From Hyphococcus lacteus (lineage in GTDB: Bacteria; Pseudomonadota; Alphaproteobacteria; Caulobacterales; Parvularculaceae): a stretch of DNA of 64,000 nucleotides. This document shows, piece by piece, positions 33,437 to 43,619 of this stretch (position 1 is the stretch's first letter; each line of letters starts with the position of its first letter). The position numbers and the translations under genes are program-made. The notes under the pieces were generated by a model that searched no databases, had not been told where the DNA came from, and saw nothing but the letters and a program-made list of their open reading frames with translations. The stretch covers positions 186,001 through 250,000 of the forward strand of contig NZ_JBEHZE010000002.1 of NCBI RefSeq assembly GCF_041058985.1, given 5' to 3'.

Positions 33437-35071
33437 TCATTGCGAAACTTCGGTTGGGTGCCCAATCGCTTTCCGTCGTTCTAACGCGCGGTTCAAATTT
33501 GGTGCTGCGTTCAACAAATCTATTGTATATGGATGCTGTGGATTCGAGAAAACGGCCTCGGTATCTCCTTCTTCAACAATTTTTCCGGCCTTCATGACCA
33601 TCACCCGATCAGTAATCGAACGAACAACGGTTAGGTCATGAGTCACAAAAAGATATGCCACGCCCAATCTGTCAGATAGGTCCGCAAGGAGATCCAAAAC
33701 CTTCGCGCGAACTGTTACATCCAGCGCGGAAACCGCCTCATCAAGCGCTATCACTGACGGTTCAGTAATAAGCGCCCGCGCAATCGCAATGCGCTGACGT
33801 TGGCCGCCCGAAAATTCATGCGGAAACCGGTCAGCATCACGCCCATTTAAACCAACTTGTTCAAGCATTGCCTCGATCCGCATTCGTTCCTGCTTGCTAC
33901 TGATGGCGCGGTCATAAAGGTGAAAATTTTCAGCGATGATTTTCTCAACCCGCCAGCGAGGGTCAAAGCTTCCAAAAGGATCTTGAAACACGACCTGAAT
34001 TTTTCGCCGCAATTCTTTGGTCTTAGCCAAATTACGCGCAGGAAAAGACTCACCGAAAACTCGAACCTCGCCTGCCTGTGGTGCGTCGAGCCCCAATATT
34101 GTTCGAAGAAGTGTTGATTTACCGCAACCAGACTCGCCCACAAGGCCCACATTCTCATGCGGACAGATCTCAAAACTCACGTTATCAACGGCGCGGAAAG
34201 GCGGGTCCGGCTTTAGTAGCTTCCGTCTCCCGGCATATTCCCGAACTAATTGCTCGACTTGAAGCACCGGCTTTCCGCTCCGACCGCCCTGCTCAGCTCG
34301 CTCAGGCTGGTGGTCGGTGTTTTTTATCAATTTAACCGTATAGGGATTATTACTATTCCGAAAGACATGATCGACGCTGCCTTCATCGACAATTTCACCA
34401 TGCTTCATCACAACAACACGGTCGGCGACTTGAGCGACAACGGCCAAGTCGTGAGTAACCAAAATCATCGCTGCACCATCCTCACGAACGAGGCGATTTA
34501 GAAGGTCAAGAATTTCGGCTTGAGTTGTTACATCAAGTGCCGTCGTCGGTTCGTCAGCAATGATGAGCTTTGGCTTAAGCGCGAGTGCAATCGCAATAGC
34601 AACCCGTTGACGTTGCCCGCCTGATAGATTGTGCGGATACCGCCCGAGACCGAATTGCGGTGCGCGTAACCCTACTCTGTCTAACATCTCCCGTGCGATC
34701 GTCCGGGCCTCCGTCCGAGAGACCTTACGGTGGATCCGAACAGTCTCAGCAATTTGATCACCAATCGTCATGACAGGGTTGAGCGCAGTCATCGGTTCTT
34801 GAAAAATGATTCCGATATCGCGCCCGCGTATCGCACAAAGGTCATTCTCCGATGCGCCAGACAGAATGGCATTTTCAAGTTTAACGGTGCCACTCATATT
34901 GGCTTTAGGCGGCAACAGTCCGAGCACCGCCATAGCGGTCATCGATTTTCCAGATCCGGATTCCCCGGCTAATCCCACAATTTCACCCGCGTTCAATTGC
35001 AAGGAAATCGATTTCAGAATCGATGCATGCCCTATTGAAACGCAGAGTTTTTCAATTTTCAAAAGCGACAT
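33437..35071 (-). CDS. Peptide ABC transporter ATPase, fused DppD-DppF type
   Basis: Two complete ATPase domains in one 544-residue chain. The first has GESGSGKSMTA, LSGGQRQRVAIAIAL and ILVTHD; the second has GESGCGKSTLLR, FSGGQRQRIAIARAL and LFVTHD. Both show oligopeptide-type C-terminal extensions ending in NPYTVKLI and HPYTIDLL. Such fused ATPases drive dipeptide, glutathione or microcin C-like peptide import. It follows the permease gene by three bases in the leftward operon. Confidence 0.93.
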   Translation of the reverse strand: MSLLKIEKLCVSIGHASILKSISLQLNAGEIVGLAGESGSGKSMTAMAVLGLLPPKANMSGTVKLENAILSGASENDLCAIRGRDIGIIFQEPMTALNPVMTIGDQIAETVRIHRKVSRTEARTIAREMLDRVGLRAPQFGLGRYPHNLSGGQRQRVAIAIALALKPKLIIADEPTTALDVTTQAEILDLLNRLVREDGAAMILVTHDLAVVAQVADRVVVMKHGEIVDEGSVDHVFRNSNNPYTVKLIKNTDHQPERAEQGGRSGKPVLQVEQLVREYAGRRKLLKPDPPFRAVDNVSFEICPHENVGLVGESGCGKSTLLRTILGLDAPQAGEVRVFGESFPARNLAKTKELRRKIQVVFQDPFGSFDPRWRVEKIIAENFHLYDRAISSKQERMRIEAMLEQVGLNGRDADRFPHEFSGGQRQRIAIARALITEPSVIALDEAVSALDVTVRAKVLDLLADLSDRLGVAYLFVTHDLTVVRSITDRVMVMKAGKIVEEGDTEAVFSNPQHPYTIDLLNAAPNLNRALERRKAIGHPTEVSQ

Positions 35072-35074
35072 AAC

Positions 35075-35935
35075 CTATCGCTCCTGCCTGATGCGTGGGT
35101 CAAGAAAGTCACGTAACCCGTCACCAACAAGCCCAAATCCAAACACAACAATCATTATTGCAAACCCCGGAAAGATAGCGAGCCATGGTGCAAAACCGAT
35201 CATTGTCTGCGCTTCCGCGAGCATTCGTCCCCAGCTCGGCATTGGTGGTTGCGCCCCCAAGCCAACATATGAAAGACCCGCCTCAGCTACGACGCCAAGC
35301 GCAAATTGAATTGCTCCTTGTACAATCAATAGACCTAATAAATTCGGCAATATATGTTGTATTGAAATTAGGAATGTCGACTTCCCAGCGGTTCTCGCTG
35401 ACAGAATAAATTCTCGGGTCCACAGCCCTATTGCCGCGCCGCGCGCTACCCTAGCAAAAACTGGAATGTTAAAAATACCAATCGCGACGATGGCGTTAAT
35501 CGCACCCGGCCCAAATACAGCCGTTATCATCACGGCCATAAGCAATGAGGGAAATGCGAAAATCAGATCGTTTGTTCGCATGACCACTTCACCGACCATC
35601 CCGTGACGTGCCGCGGCCAGCAAACCAAGCGGCGTACCAATTCCCGCGCCAATGATAACAGCAACAAGCGCCACGGCGAGCGAGTTGCGCGCGCCCACCA
35701 TGATCATAGATAAAACATCACGGCCAAAATGATCCGTCCCAAAAGGGTGGGCAAAACTTGGCGATAGCAACTTCTGTGTGACGTTCAAATCCGTTACGTC
35801 ATAAGGCGTCCAAATGAATGATAGAAGTGCAACAAAGATTGTCAGAAGGCATAGACCGGCACCAATTAAAAACCCAGTGGACACCCCATGCCAAGCATTA
35901 GAGGTAGTTCCTATGACCTTGGCTTGATCATTCAT
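35075..35935 (-). CDS. Peptide ABC transporter permease, DppC type
   Basis: A 286-residue permease with about six membrane segments, the N-terminal OppC_N region (FLIGAGLCLLTIFVALLSF and HPFGTDHFGRDVLSMI) and the coupling EAA loop around FILSARTAGKSTFLISIQHILPN. It forms the translocation pore with the permease half of the fusion gene upstream, whose stop it overlaps by four bases. Membrane topology and motifs are complete. Confidence 0.93.
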   Translation of the reverse strand: MNDQAKVIGTTSNAWHGVSTGFLIGAGLCLLTIFVALLSFIWTPYDVTDLNVTQKLLSPSFAHPFGTDHFGRDVLSMIMVGARNSLAVALVAVIIGAGIGTPLGLLAAARHGMVGEVVMRTNDLIFAFPSLLMAVMITAVFGPGAINAIVAIGIFNIPVFARVARGAAIGLWTREFILSARTAGKSTFLISIQHILPNLLGLLIVQGAIQFALGVVAEAGLSYVGLGAQPPMPSWGRMLAEAQTMIGFAPWLAIFPGFAIMIVVFGFGLVGDGLRDFLDPRIRQER

Positions 35936-38649
35936 TGCGCGCGCCCCCGCAACCGAGGATCCACGGCAAGATATGCCAAATCAATAAGAAATGTGACGGT
36001 GACAACTGCAAATACAAGAACAAACACGACGCTTTGCACCACCATTAAATCACGTTGCGTAATGGCCTGGAAAACCAGCCTGCCCAGCCCTGGCAATGAA
36101 AATACATTTTCAATAATGATCCCGCCCGCAAGCAAGAATGGAAATTGCAAACCAATTATCGTCAGGACAGGGATGAGTGCATTCCGAACAGCATGACGCC
36201 ATAAAGCAGCTTCCCAACTCAATCCTTTTGCACGGGCAGTACGAATATAGTCTTCATTCATGGTATCCAATAAGGACGAACGCAACACACGCGCAATAAT
36301 CGCCGCCTGTGGTGCCGCCAGCGCCAGAGCGGGAAGAAATAATCCCTTTACCCCCGCGAGCAGCCCAGCATCCCAGCCGACAAATCCTCCCGCCGAAAAC
36401 CACTTTAATTGGATGGCAAAGACGATAATCAGCAACATCGCAATCCAGAAATTCGGTAACGCAACACCGATCTGCATCACGGCATTTAATCCCGTATCAA
36501 TCGCAGTCCCACGCCGGCTGGCAGCGATGACACCAACGGGGATGGCAATCAACAGTGAAATGATCATTGCCATCAAAGCAAGCGGTGCGGAAACTTGCAT
36601 CCTTTCTGCGATCAACTCTCCCACAGGAACTTGGTATGTGTAGCTAATCCCAAAATGCCCTGTTATCACGCCACCAAGCCATTCAAAATACCGCACAAAC
36701 GCAGGAGAATCGAGGCCCATTTGTTCGCGCAGAGCGATGATGGACTCTGGACTAGCGTTTAATCCCATCATGTAGGATGCAGGATCTCCCGGAACGATCT
36801 GCATCAAGATGAAAATGACGACTGACGCAGCCAGCAATGTTCCAACATGTGACCCGACACGGCCAAATAAATATAGCACCCCCATGGAACGCGCGACCAG
36901 AACGCCCAATCCAACAACGACTATGGGAATGATAATAGTCCAGAATGCATTATCAGGCTTAGCTTCGCGTCTGTCGGTCTCCATAGCCGCGTCAGCACCA
37001 TCAAAATAGGCTCCAGCGGCAATATTGGCGGGGATTGGCGTGTCTATCCAAAGACCATTTAAATCAGCACGCCAAATTCCTACACGCGCAGACTGCAACA
37101 AATAACCATTTACGGCGTCATCGGCCAACGTCTGTTGAATATCCCTGAGTAATGCAGTCCTGCGATTGGCATCAACCTCAACGTTATATTGCGCGACGAG
37201 TGCCGCAAACTCTGGGTTCTCGTAACCAAAATAATAATCACTGCGGGCGTAAATACCGAAATCCATCGGTTCGATGTGTTCAACAATGGTCAGATCAAAT
37301 TCATGACGTTTGAAAACCTGATCGAGCCATTGCGCCCATTCCAAGTTCTCAATCCTAACATCGATACCAATTTCAGAAAGCTGTGACGCAACGATCTCAC
37401 CTGCCCGACGCGCATATGGCCGTGGCGGCAATCGCAATGATACGGAAAACCCTTCTGGATAACCCGCTTGCGCCAATAGCTCTTTGCCCCGTTGAATGTC
37501 ATGAGGGTAGCGGGCAACTAAATCTATATAGCCGGGACTTTGCCGAGTATAATGGCTGCCGATCGGCTGGCCAAAACCAAACATCGCGCCATCAATTATC
37601 GCGTCTTTATCGAGCGCATGGGAAATTGCGCGGCGGACCAAAACATCATTGAGTGGCGAATGTCGGTTGTTGATCGCCAGTATAACCTTTCCCTCTGACG
37701 CCCCTGTTACGACCTTAAAATTAGGATCACTCTCAAATTCTGCCACATTTTCCGGGGCGGGATAATTCGGAAATGCATCAATGTCCCCCGCTTTCATTGA
37801 GGAAAACGCAGCTGCTGGATCACCTATAAATTTGAAAACGACGGAATTAACTTTAGGCGCAGCACCCCAATATTGATCATTACGCACCAAAATAAGAGAA
37901 TCGCCGCGCCGCCAGCGCTCATATTTAAACGGGCCAGTACCAACCGGATTGGTCGCGTTTTTTGCCGCGCTTTCTTGCGCGACCATCACCGCATCTCCCC
38001 ACCCCAGATAATATGGCAGATCAATGGATGGCCGACTTAATGTTAGCTTGACCGAATACGGATCAAGTACATCAACTTGATGAATCGGGCTTAACAACGC
38101 TTTTTGCGCATTTGACGATTCGGGCGCTAAGGCTCGTTCCAATGAATACTTGACGTCATTCGCATCGAAATCCGTACCGTCATGGAATTTCACACCGTGC
38201 CGTAGGCGGAATATATATGACAGTCCATCTGGCGATACGTCCCAAGTCTCCGCTAAAGCCGGTGCAACATCTCCAGTTTGTGTAATACGGGTTAAGCCTT
38301 CAAACACATTACCGTAAACCACCGCATCAACGGCAGCAGCAGCGCCCGAGGTTGGGTCAAGGTTTGGTGGCTCTAGCGGAACGCCCAAAATCAATTGATC
38401 TTTTGCATAGGCGCCAGACATCAACGCGATGGCAGCAACCATGACCAACAAAAACAACCCGAAGGTTGCCCTTCCTCGTAGCAAGGTGCATTTCAACACT
38501 TCACCAATCTGAACATTGTGATCGCGCGAGTTGATTAGCATCGAATCCCGGAAGTATCGCACTTGGCGCCAGTACCAAACGCATGAATAGAAATTGAGAT
38601 TATAGACTAACCTTGCACGGCATTCCATCTTAACGAAAGACGCGTGCAA
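35932..38649 (-). CDS. Fusion of a peptide-binding protein (SBP family 5) and a DppB-type permease
   Basis: One uninterrupted 905-residue chain. Residues ~80-560 are a peptide-binding protein (signal core LFLLVMVAAIALM with cleavage near AYAK, GTGPFKYERW, DVKYSLERAL). Residues ~568-588 form an extra membrane helix. Residues ~589-905 are a DppB permease with IVPGDPASYMMGL and the coupling loop EDYIRTARAKGLSWEAALW. The extra helix returns the chain to the cytoplasm so that the permease keeps its normal topology. The first ~50 residues look untranslated; a start at Met37 (38541) or the GTG near 38496 is likelier. It sits 19 bases after the TonB receptor stop in the same operon. The reading frame contains no frameshift. 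Confidence 0.9.
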   Translation of the reverse strand: MHASFVKMECRARLVYNLNFYSCVWYWRQVRYFRDSMLINSRDHNVQIGEVLKCTLLRGRATFGLFLLVMVAAIALMSGAYAKDQLILGVPLEPPNLDPTSGAAAAVDAVVYGNVFEGLTRITQTGDVAPALAETWDVSPDGLSYIFRLRHGVKFHDGTDFDANDVKYSLERALAPESSNAQKALLSPIHQVDVLDPYSVKLTLSRPSIDLPYYLGWGDAVMVAQESAAKNATNPVGTGPFKYERWRRGDSLILVRNDQYWGAAPKVNSVVFKFIGDPAAAFSSMKAGDIDAFPNYPAPENVAEFESDPNFKVVTGASEGKVILAINNRHSPLNDVLVRRAISHALDKDAIIDGAMFGFGQPIGSHYTRQSPGYIDLVARYPHDIQRGKELLAQAGYPEGFSVSLRLPPRPYARRAGEIVASQLSEIGIDVRIENLEWAQWLDQVFKRHEFDLTIVEHIEPMDFGIYARSDYYFGYENPEFAALVAQYNVEVDANRRTALLRDIQQTLADDAVNGYLLQSARVGIWRADLNGLWIDTPIPANIAAGAYFDGADAAMETDRREAKPDNAFWTIIIPIVVVGLGVLVARSMGVLYLFGRVGSHVGTLLAASVVIFILMQIVPGDPASYMMGLNASPESIIALREQMGLDSPAFVRYFEWLGGVITGHFGISYTYQVPVGELIAERMQVSAPLALMAMIISLLIAIPVGVIAASRRGTAIDTGLNAVMQIGVALPNFWIAMLLIIVFAIQLKWFSAGGFVGWDAGLLAGVKGLFLPALALAAPQAAIIARVLRSSLLDTMNEDYIRTARAKGLSWEAALWRHAVRNALIPVLTIIGLQFPFLLAGGIIIENVFSLPGLGRLVFQAITQRDLMVVQSVVFVLVFAVVTVTFLIDLAYLAVDPRLRGRAQ

Positions 38650-38668
38650 GGTTCGATCACGTCACGAT

Positions 38669-40864
38669 CTAAAAGTCAGCCGTCAAACGAACGCCATAGG
38701 TTCGTGGCCGTCCTGGTTGAGCAATATCAGCGCTTGTAAAAAAGTTGCGCGTCAAATCATATTCCTTATCGAGCAAATTCCGAGCCCATATCCCGAGTGT
38801 CCAGGGGCCGTCGGTCGGCGCGATGCTCAAGCTCGCATTAACGAGCCAATATGACTCAACATCATATGTACTACCGAGCCATGATGGATAGAAATCTCGG
38901 CGACTATAGTTCGTCTCGGCTACAACTCCGAAATTGCCCAAATCAATTAGATAGCTCGCAGAGCCGCTATAACTGAAATCAGGGAATGGTAACGCTTCGC
39001 CTGCTCGGTCAACAAAAACTGCGGCGTTGGCCAACCGGGAGGCAGGAACATCCAAATCGAAAAACTCAACATACTCGCCCTCTTTATAACCGAGAGCTTG
39101 AATGATGTTGAGGTTAGGTAGCGGCTGCCAAGTCAGCTCTAACTCCGCCCCATATATTTTTGATTTCGGCGCATTGGCAAAACGTCCAACTGGTCCGTTT
39201 ACACCATAAACTGCTGAAAGCACCTGCTGATTAGAATAATCATAATAGAACGCTGCGCCATTCAGTGTTAGGTTATCAATAAAGTCTGTTTTGAAACCAA
39301 CTTCATATGCCCACAAAACCTCAGGAGCGAATGGCTGAATTGAACTCTCTTGTCCCGTGTTGTACGTCGTAAAACCACCAGACTTGGTACCTCGGCTGAC
39401 TGAAGCATATAAAAGAATATCATCAGTGGGCCTAAATTCTATTCCGCCCTTACCTGTCAAAGGCTCCATAGAAGTTGAAACATCAGTCGGCGGCAATGCA
39501 GTCGCCCCGCCGAACGCTGTTCCGAAGCCTTCAAGAAAACGATCTTCGCTTTCGAGGCGAAGCCCCGCAATTAGGTTGATTTTGTCAGTCAACGCATATT
39601 CCGCTTGACCAAAAATCGCGACGGATTCGACGGTCTGATCATAATTGACCCGACCATAAGTCCCGAAAATATCAAGGAAATCGGAGAAATACCGCTCATT
39701 GAGTTCCTGTTTCGAATAATAGAGACCAACCTGCCAGACAAATGGACCTTCACCATCAGACGATAATCTAACTTCCTGCGAGAAGACAGAAACGTCACTG
39801 CCGAAGAATGTATCCGCTTCACTAGATGCTGAAGAATCCCAATCACCAAGTTCAGACCGGTCCAATGATTCATAACTTGTGATGCTATTCAGAATGGCAC
39901 CACCCAGATCTAATGCGCCATTAAGAGAAACGCCCCAACCGCTATTATCACGACCTGGCTTGCGGTCTGGCGAGGCACCAATATCGGTTAGAAGAGTTGG
40001 TGAAATTCCCCACCCAGTTAACGAGCGATCAGTATCGGCCAAGATTGTCGGCCCAGCGCCGCCACGGGTCGCAAGGTCGTTGATCAAATATAAGCCCTGA
40101 TTTTCGGACTTATCCCAGCTATAGTGAGCATCAAACAGAAATTCCAAATTCGCTGTCGGCTCGAATTCAAACAAACCGCGCACGCCACCGCGATTGGCAT
40201 CACCTAACTCCTCGTCGGTATCACGGTTGTGTTGCCATCCACCGCCTTGCTGCGTCGAAGCCGAAATACGTGCACGAAACCCATCCGTGATCGGACCTGA
40301 AATGTAACCTTCAGATTTGAATTCGTTGAAACGACCATATTCGGCGAAGACACCTGCGGCGAATTCATCGGTTGGTTTTTTGGTTACAAAATTAATTGCA
40401 CCACCAGTTGTGTTGCGCCCATAGAGCGTTCCCTGAGGACCACGGAGAACCTCCACGCGCTCGATGTCATAAATCAATCCTTGCGTCATCACCGGAACTG
40501 GAAACGCAACCTCGTTCACATAAACACCAACAGTCGGGGAATTGTTTGACGCATAGTCCTGAAACCCAACACCACGAAGGCGGAACTGAGCCGCGCCGCC
40601 ACCGAATGCTGGTTCGACCTCAAGGTTCGGTGCTGTGTTCTGCAGCTGATTAATATTAGTGACGCCCTGGTCCTTTAGCTGATCACCAGTCACAACCGTA
40701 ACCGCCACACTCACATCTTGCAGAGATTGTTCGCGGCGCTGAGCCGTTACTACGATCGTATCTTCGTCATCCGCACTCACCTGCGCATAAGACGATTGCC
40801 CCGCAGACGCCAGAAATGCAGTCGCACTACTCGCCATCAACAATATTAACTTACTACGCTTCAT
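38669..40864 (-). CDS. TonB-dependent receptor, probable peptide importer
   Basis: From the ATG at 40864 (AGAGGGG eight bases before; the ATG at 40870 is too close) the 731-residue protein has a signal peptide ending near SSYAQ, the TonB box DDEDTIVVTAQRREQSLQDV, a plug with VEVLRGPQGTLYGRNTTGGA and a beta-barrel ending in YGVRLTADF. The plug type is common among receptors in alphaproteobacteria and does not reveal the ligand. It heads an operon with a peptide ABC transporter and an aminopeptidase, so a peptide or peptide-like natural product is the likely cargo. Confidence 0.9.
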   Translation of the reverse strand: MKRSKLILLMASSATAFLASAGQSSYAQVSADDEDTIVVTAQRREQSLQDVSVAVTVVTGDQLKDQGVTNINQLQNTAPNLEVEPAFGGGAAQFRLRGVGFQDYASNNSPTVGVYVNEVAFPVPVMTQGLIYDIERVEVLRGPQGTLYGRNTTGGAINFVTKKPTDEFAAGVFAEYGRFNEFKSEGYISGPITDGFRARISASTQQGGGWQHNRDTDEELGDANRGGVRGLFEFEPTANLEFLFDAHYSWDKSENQGLYLINDLATRGGAGPTILADTDRSLTGWGISPTLLTDIGASPDRKPGRDNSGWGVSLNGALDLGGAILNSITSYESLDRSELGDWDSSASSEADTFFGSDVSVFSQEVRLSSDGEGPFVWQVGLYYSKQELNERYFSDFLDIFGTYGRVNYDQTVESVAIFGQAEYALTDKINLIAGLRLESEDRFLEGFGTAFGGATALPPTDVSTSMEPLTGKGGIEFRPTDDILLYASVSRGTKSGGFTTYNTGQESSIQPFAPEVLWAYEVGFKTDFIDNLTLNGAAFYYDYSNQQVLSAVYGVNGPVGRFANAPKSKIYGAELELTWQPLPNLNIIQALGYKEGEYVEFFDLDVPASRLANAAVFVDRAGEALPFPDFSYSGSASYLIDLGNFGVVAETNYSRRDFYPSWLGSTYDVESYWLVNASLSIAPTDGPWTLGIWARNLLDKEYDLTRNFFTSADIAQPGRPRTYGVRLTADF

Positions 40865-40870
40865 AGTCAT

Positions 40871-41208
40871 AACCCCTCTTATTGCCCTGACCGTTTTTCG
40901 GCCTTCCCATATGACATTCTCTAGTCGTCAAAATCTTCAATATATGTTCGTTCTCTGCTCGCAAGTATGACGCTGCACACCATCGTCATGCTTTAGTCAT
41001 AAACTCTGGCTCCTGAATGGCGTCGACTCAAGTTTATTTTCCGGAATTCAAACGCTAATAACATTTTTGCAGCATAATCTCACATGCTTGAAATTTTCGT
41101 CCAACCACTCGTCGCAAAATTACGACGTCAGCGGATAATACCAAAGATAAATAGACGTATTCCGCATACATTCTGCATGCAGATCTTACGCAACAAAATT
41201 AACCTTCC
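40871..41208 (-). promoter_or_regulatory. Intergenic region upstream of the TonB/peptide operon
   Basis: These 338 bases hold no credible gene. They must contain the promoter of the TonB receptor operon and the end of the M20 operon. A perfect 12-base palindrome, TCTGCATGCAGA, at 41172-41183 is the only clear symmetric element and could be an operator or part of an RNA 3' end. Confidence 0.4.
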
Positions 41209-42489
41209 CTACTCGACTTGCCCAAGCAAACGCGCTGTCGTCAACGCCATAACCTTTGCCGCCGACGTCATATCTTCGATACCAACCCACTCGTCCGGTT
41301 GGTGCGCGAGATCGAGCACCCCCGGCCCATAGGCGATGCAATCTTTTAGCTTTCCTATGCGATCCACATGTTTTTGATCATAGGTTCCAGGTGAACATAT
41401 GAATTCGGGTTCACGCTTTAATATCTCGCGAATTGCGGCCGCTGTGGTTGATGCAACTGGTGCATCTTTATCAGCTAAACTAGGCTCGACAGCGAAAAGC
41501 TCGCGCAAATCAAATCGAAAATCAGGACGCGTCCGGGCCACCTCTTCGAGTAACTCTCTCACTTCCCCGCGCACGTCGTCCAAGCTCTCTTCAATTAGAA
41601 AGCGGCGATCAATAATCATGCGACAGGAATCCGCAACGCATGGTGCGGGCAAACCTTCGTGGCCTTCTTCCTGCCCACCATGAACTGAATTGATGTTCAT
41701 GGTCGAACTTCGCGCACCGTCAGGAACGACGGGCATATCGGAGTGACGTGCGGACAATGTTGGGTAAAGGTCGTTTTCAAAACGCTCTAACACGGCGCTC
41801 ATATGGCGTATCGCTGAATCACCCAAAAACGGCATCGAACCGTGCGCGATCCGGCCCTTCGTTTCAATTTCCGCCCACCAAACACCGCGATGACCAATAC
41901 AAACACGATCAACATTCAAAGGCTCTGGGATGATCACATGATCGACCCGAGGCTTTGAAAACCATCCACGCTCTGCGAGATATGCGACACCACCATACCC
42001 GCCCGATTCTTCGTCGACGGTGCCCGATATTTCAATCGCCCCCGGGAAATTAGGGTCAGTATCAATCAATGCTTCAGCGGCAATAATAGCGGAAGCGATT
42101 CCGCCTTTCATGTCACATGCGCCGCGCCCATAAACCTTCCCGTCCTCTACCAATCCTTCAAATGGATCAACCGTCCACCCATCACCAACTTCGACAACGT
42201 CAATATGGCCGTTGAAGTGTACACATGGGCCGGGCTTTGCCCCCTCTTTACGGGCAACGATGTTGGTTCGAGGGTATCTATCACAATCACCAGGAGTGCC
42301 CACACCGCGAACATACTCCACAACGAAGCCGCGTTTTTTAAGACGATCGCCAATATACTCTGCACAAGGTCTATAGGCTTCACCCGGAGGGTTAATGGTT
42401 GGAAAACGAATGAGGTCGCGGGTCAACTCCACCAACTCGTCTACACGGTTGTCGATTTTCTCAAAGACTGCGTCCATTAACGGGTTCAC
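41209..42489 (-). CDS. M20-family metallopeptidase/deacylase (ArgE/DapE type)
   Basis: Di-zinc amidohydrolase of 426 residues. Metal residues are visible in HFNGHIDVVEVGDGW (His and Asp), GRGACDMKGG (bridging Asp), GTVDEESGG (catalytic Glu-Glu), VIIPEP and the C-terminal His. The 1-base gap to the LeuB-like gene shows they are in one operon. It probably removes an acyl or aminoacyl group from an imported compound; acetylornithine deacetylase and succinyl-diaminopimelate desuccinylase are the closest familiar activities, but neither pathway's genes lie nearby. Confidence 0.87.
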   Translation of the reverse strand: MNPLMDAVFEKIDNRVDELVELTRDLIRFPTINPPGEAYRPCAEYIGDRLKKRGFVVEYVRGVGTPGDCDRYPRTNIVARKEGAKPGPCVHFNGHIDVVEVGDGWTVDPFEGLVEDGKVYGRGACDMKGGIASAIIAAEALIDTDPNFPGAIEISGTVDEESGGYGGVAYLAERGWFSKPRVDHVIIPEPLNVDRVCIGHRGVWWAEIETKGRIAHGSMPFLGDSAIRHMSAVLERFENDLYPTLSARHSDMPVVPDGARSSTMNINSVHGGQEEGHEGLPAPCVADSCRMIIDRRFLIEESLDDVRGEVRELLEEVARTRPDFRFDLRELFAVEPSLADKDAPVASTTAAAIREILKREPEFICSPGTYDQKHVDRIGKLKDCIAYGPGVLDLAHQPDEWVGIEDMTSAAKVMALTTARLLGQVE

Positions 42490-42490
42490 G

Positions 42491-43618
42491 TTAGTTTCCC
42501 TTACTCACTTTTAGCGCGTCCAGCGACGCTAAAATAGCGTCGGTCATTGCATCGGAAGAAATCCCATCTCGTTCAGGCCCGGCAATGTCCGGCGTTCGAT
42601 TCCCGTTAAACAATGCGAGCCTCACAGCATCCTCCAGAAGCTTCGCAGCCGCAGGTTCATTCATTGAAATTCGCAGACACATTGCAAAGGATAATATCGT
42701 GGCAATAGGATTTGCGATTCCCATTCCCGCAATATCTGGCGCAGAACCGTGGATTGGTTCGTAAACGGCATGGCTACGCTGATCATGACGACCCGCAGAG
42801 ATCGTGGCGGATGGTAGCAACCCAAGTGATCCCGTTAGTGCCGCCGCTTCATCAGAAAGTATGTCGCCAAATAAATTGTCGGTTACGATAACATCAAATT
42901 GGTTAGGCCCACGTAACAACTGCATCGCACAGTTATCTGCATACATATGGGTTAGTTCTACGTCCGGGTATTCTCGCCCGACTTCGGTTGCAACGGAGCG
43001 CCAGAGCGCCCCGGTTTCCATCACATTCGCTTTGTCGACAGAACAGACTCGGGATTCTCGATTACGCGCTAATTCAAATGCGAGTCGGCAAACTCGTGCG
43101 ATTTCCGCCTCAGCATAGGATTGCGTATCGACAGCACGGCGCGCTCCTTGCGCGTCTGTCGAAATGCCTCGAGGCTCTCCAAAATAGACGCCCGCAGTAC
43201 TTTCCCGCACAATCATAATGTCCAGACCGCGCACCAGTTCGGGGCGCAATGCCGACGCTCCAATCAACTCCGGAAAACAAATTGCGGGTCGAAGGTTTGC
43301 GTATAAATCAAGTCCTTTTCGTAACCTCAAAATACCCATTTCAGGACGTTCTGATCGCGGTCGGTCATCCCATTTCGGCCCACCGACAGCGCCGAATAAA
43401 ATGGCGTCTGCGGCTTCAGCTTTTGAAAAAACCTCGTCAGACATCGGATACCCGCAAGCATCAATCGACGCCCCACCAACTAGGGCGTGTTCTGTCTTTA
43501 TTTGCACATCAAGAAATTCACCGAACCACGACACTACCCGCAAAGTCTGAGCAATAATCTCGGGCCCGATACCATCACCGGGCAAAACCAACAGGTTACA
43601 TTCAGTGTTTTTTGTCAC
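42491..43618 (-). CDS. Isopropylmalate dehydrogenase-like oxidative decarboxylase (LeuB family)
   Basis: Beta-decarboxylating dehydrogenase fold: LPGDGIGPEI at the start, GILRLRKGLDLYANLRP (substrate loop arginines), REST-AGVYFGEPRG, DNLFGDILSDEAAALTGSLG (metal Asp residues) and HGSAPDIAG for NAD. The 375-residue length from the GTG at 43618 suits the family. Sequence is close to true LeuB, but no leuA, leuC or leuD gene is adjacent; the neighbours are an SDR, an ALDH and an M20 hydrolase. It may be a second LeuB recruited for a 2-hydroxy-3-carboxy acid in a catabolic pathway. Confidence 0.82.
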   Translation of the reverse strand: MTKNTECNLLVLPGDGIGPEIIAQTLRVVSWFGEFLDVQIKTEHALVGGASIDACGYPMSDEVFSKAEAADAILFGAVGGPKWDDRPRSERPEMGILRLRKGLDLYANLRPAICFPELIGASALRPELVRGLDIMIVRESTAGVYFGEPRGISTDAQGARRAVDTQSYAEAEIARVCRLAFELARNRESRVCSVDKANVMETGALWRSVATEVGREYPDVELTHMYADNCAMQLLRGPNQFDVIVTDNLFGDILSDEAAALTGSLGLLPSATISAGRHDQRSHAVYEPIHGSAPDIAGMGIANPIATILSFAMCLRISMNEPAAAKLLEDAVRLALFNGNRTPDIAGPERDGISSDAMTDAILASLDALKVSKGN

Positions 43619-43619
43619 G

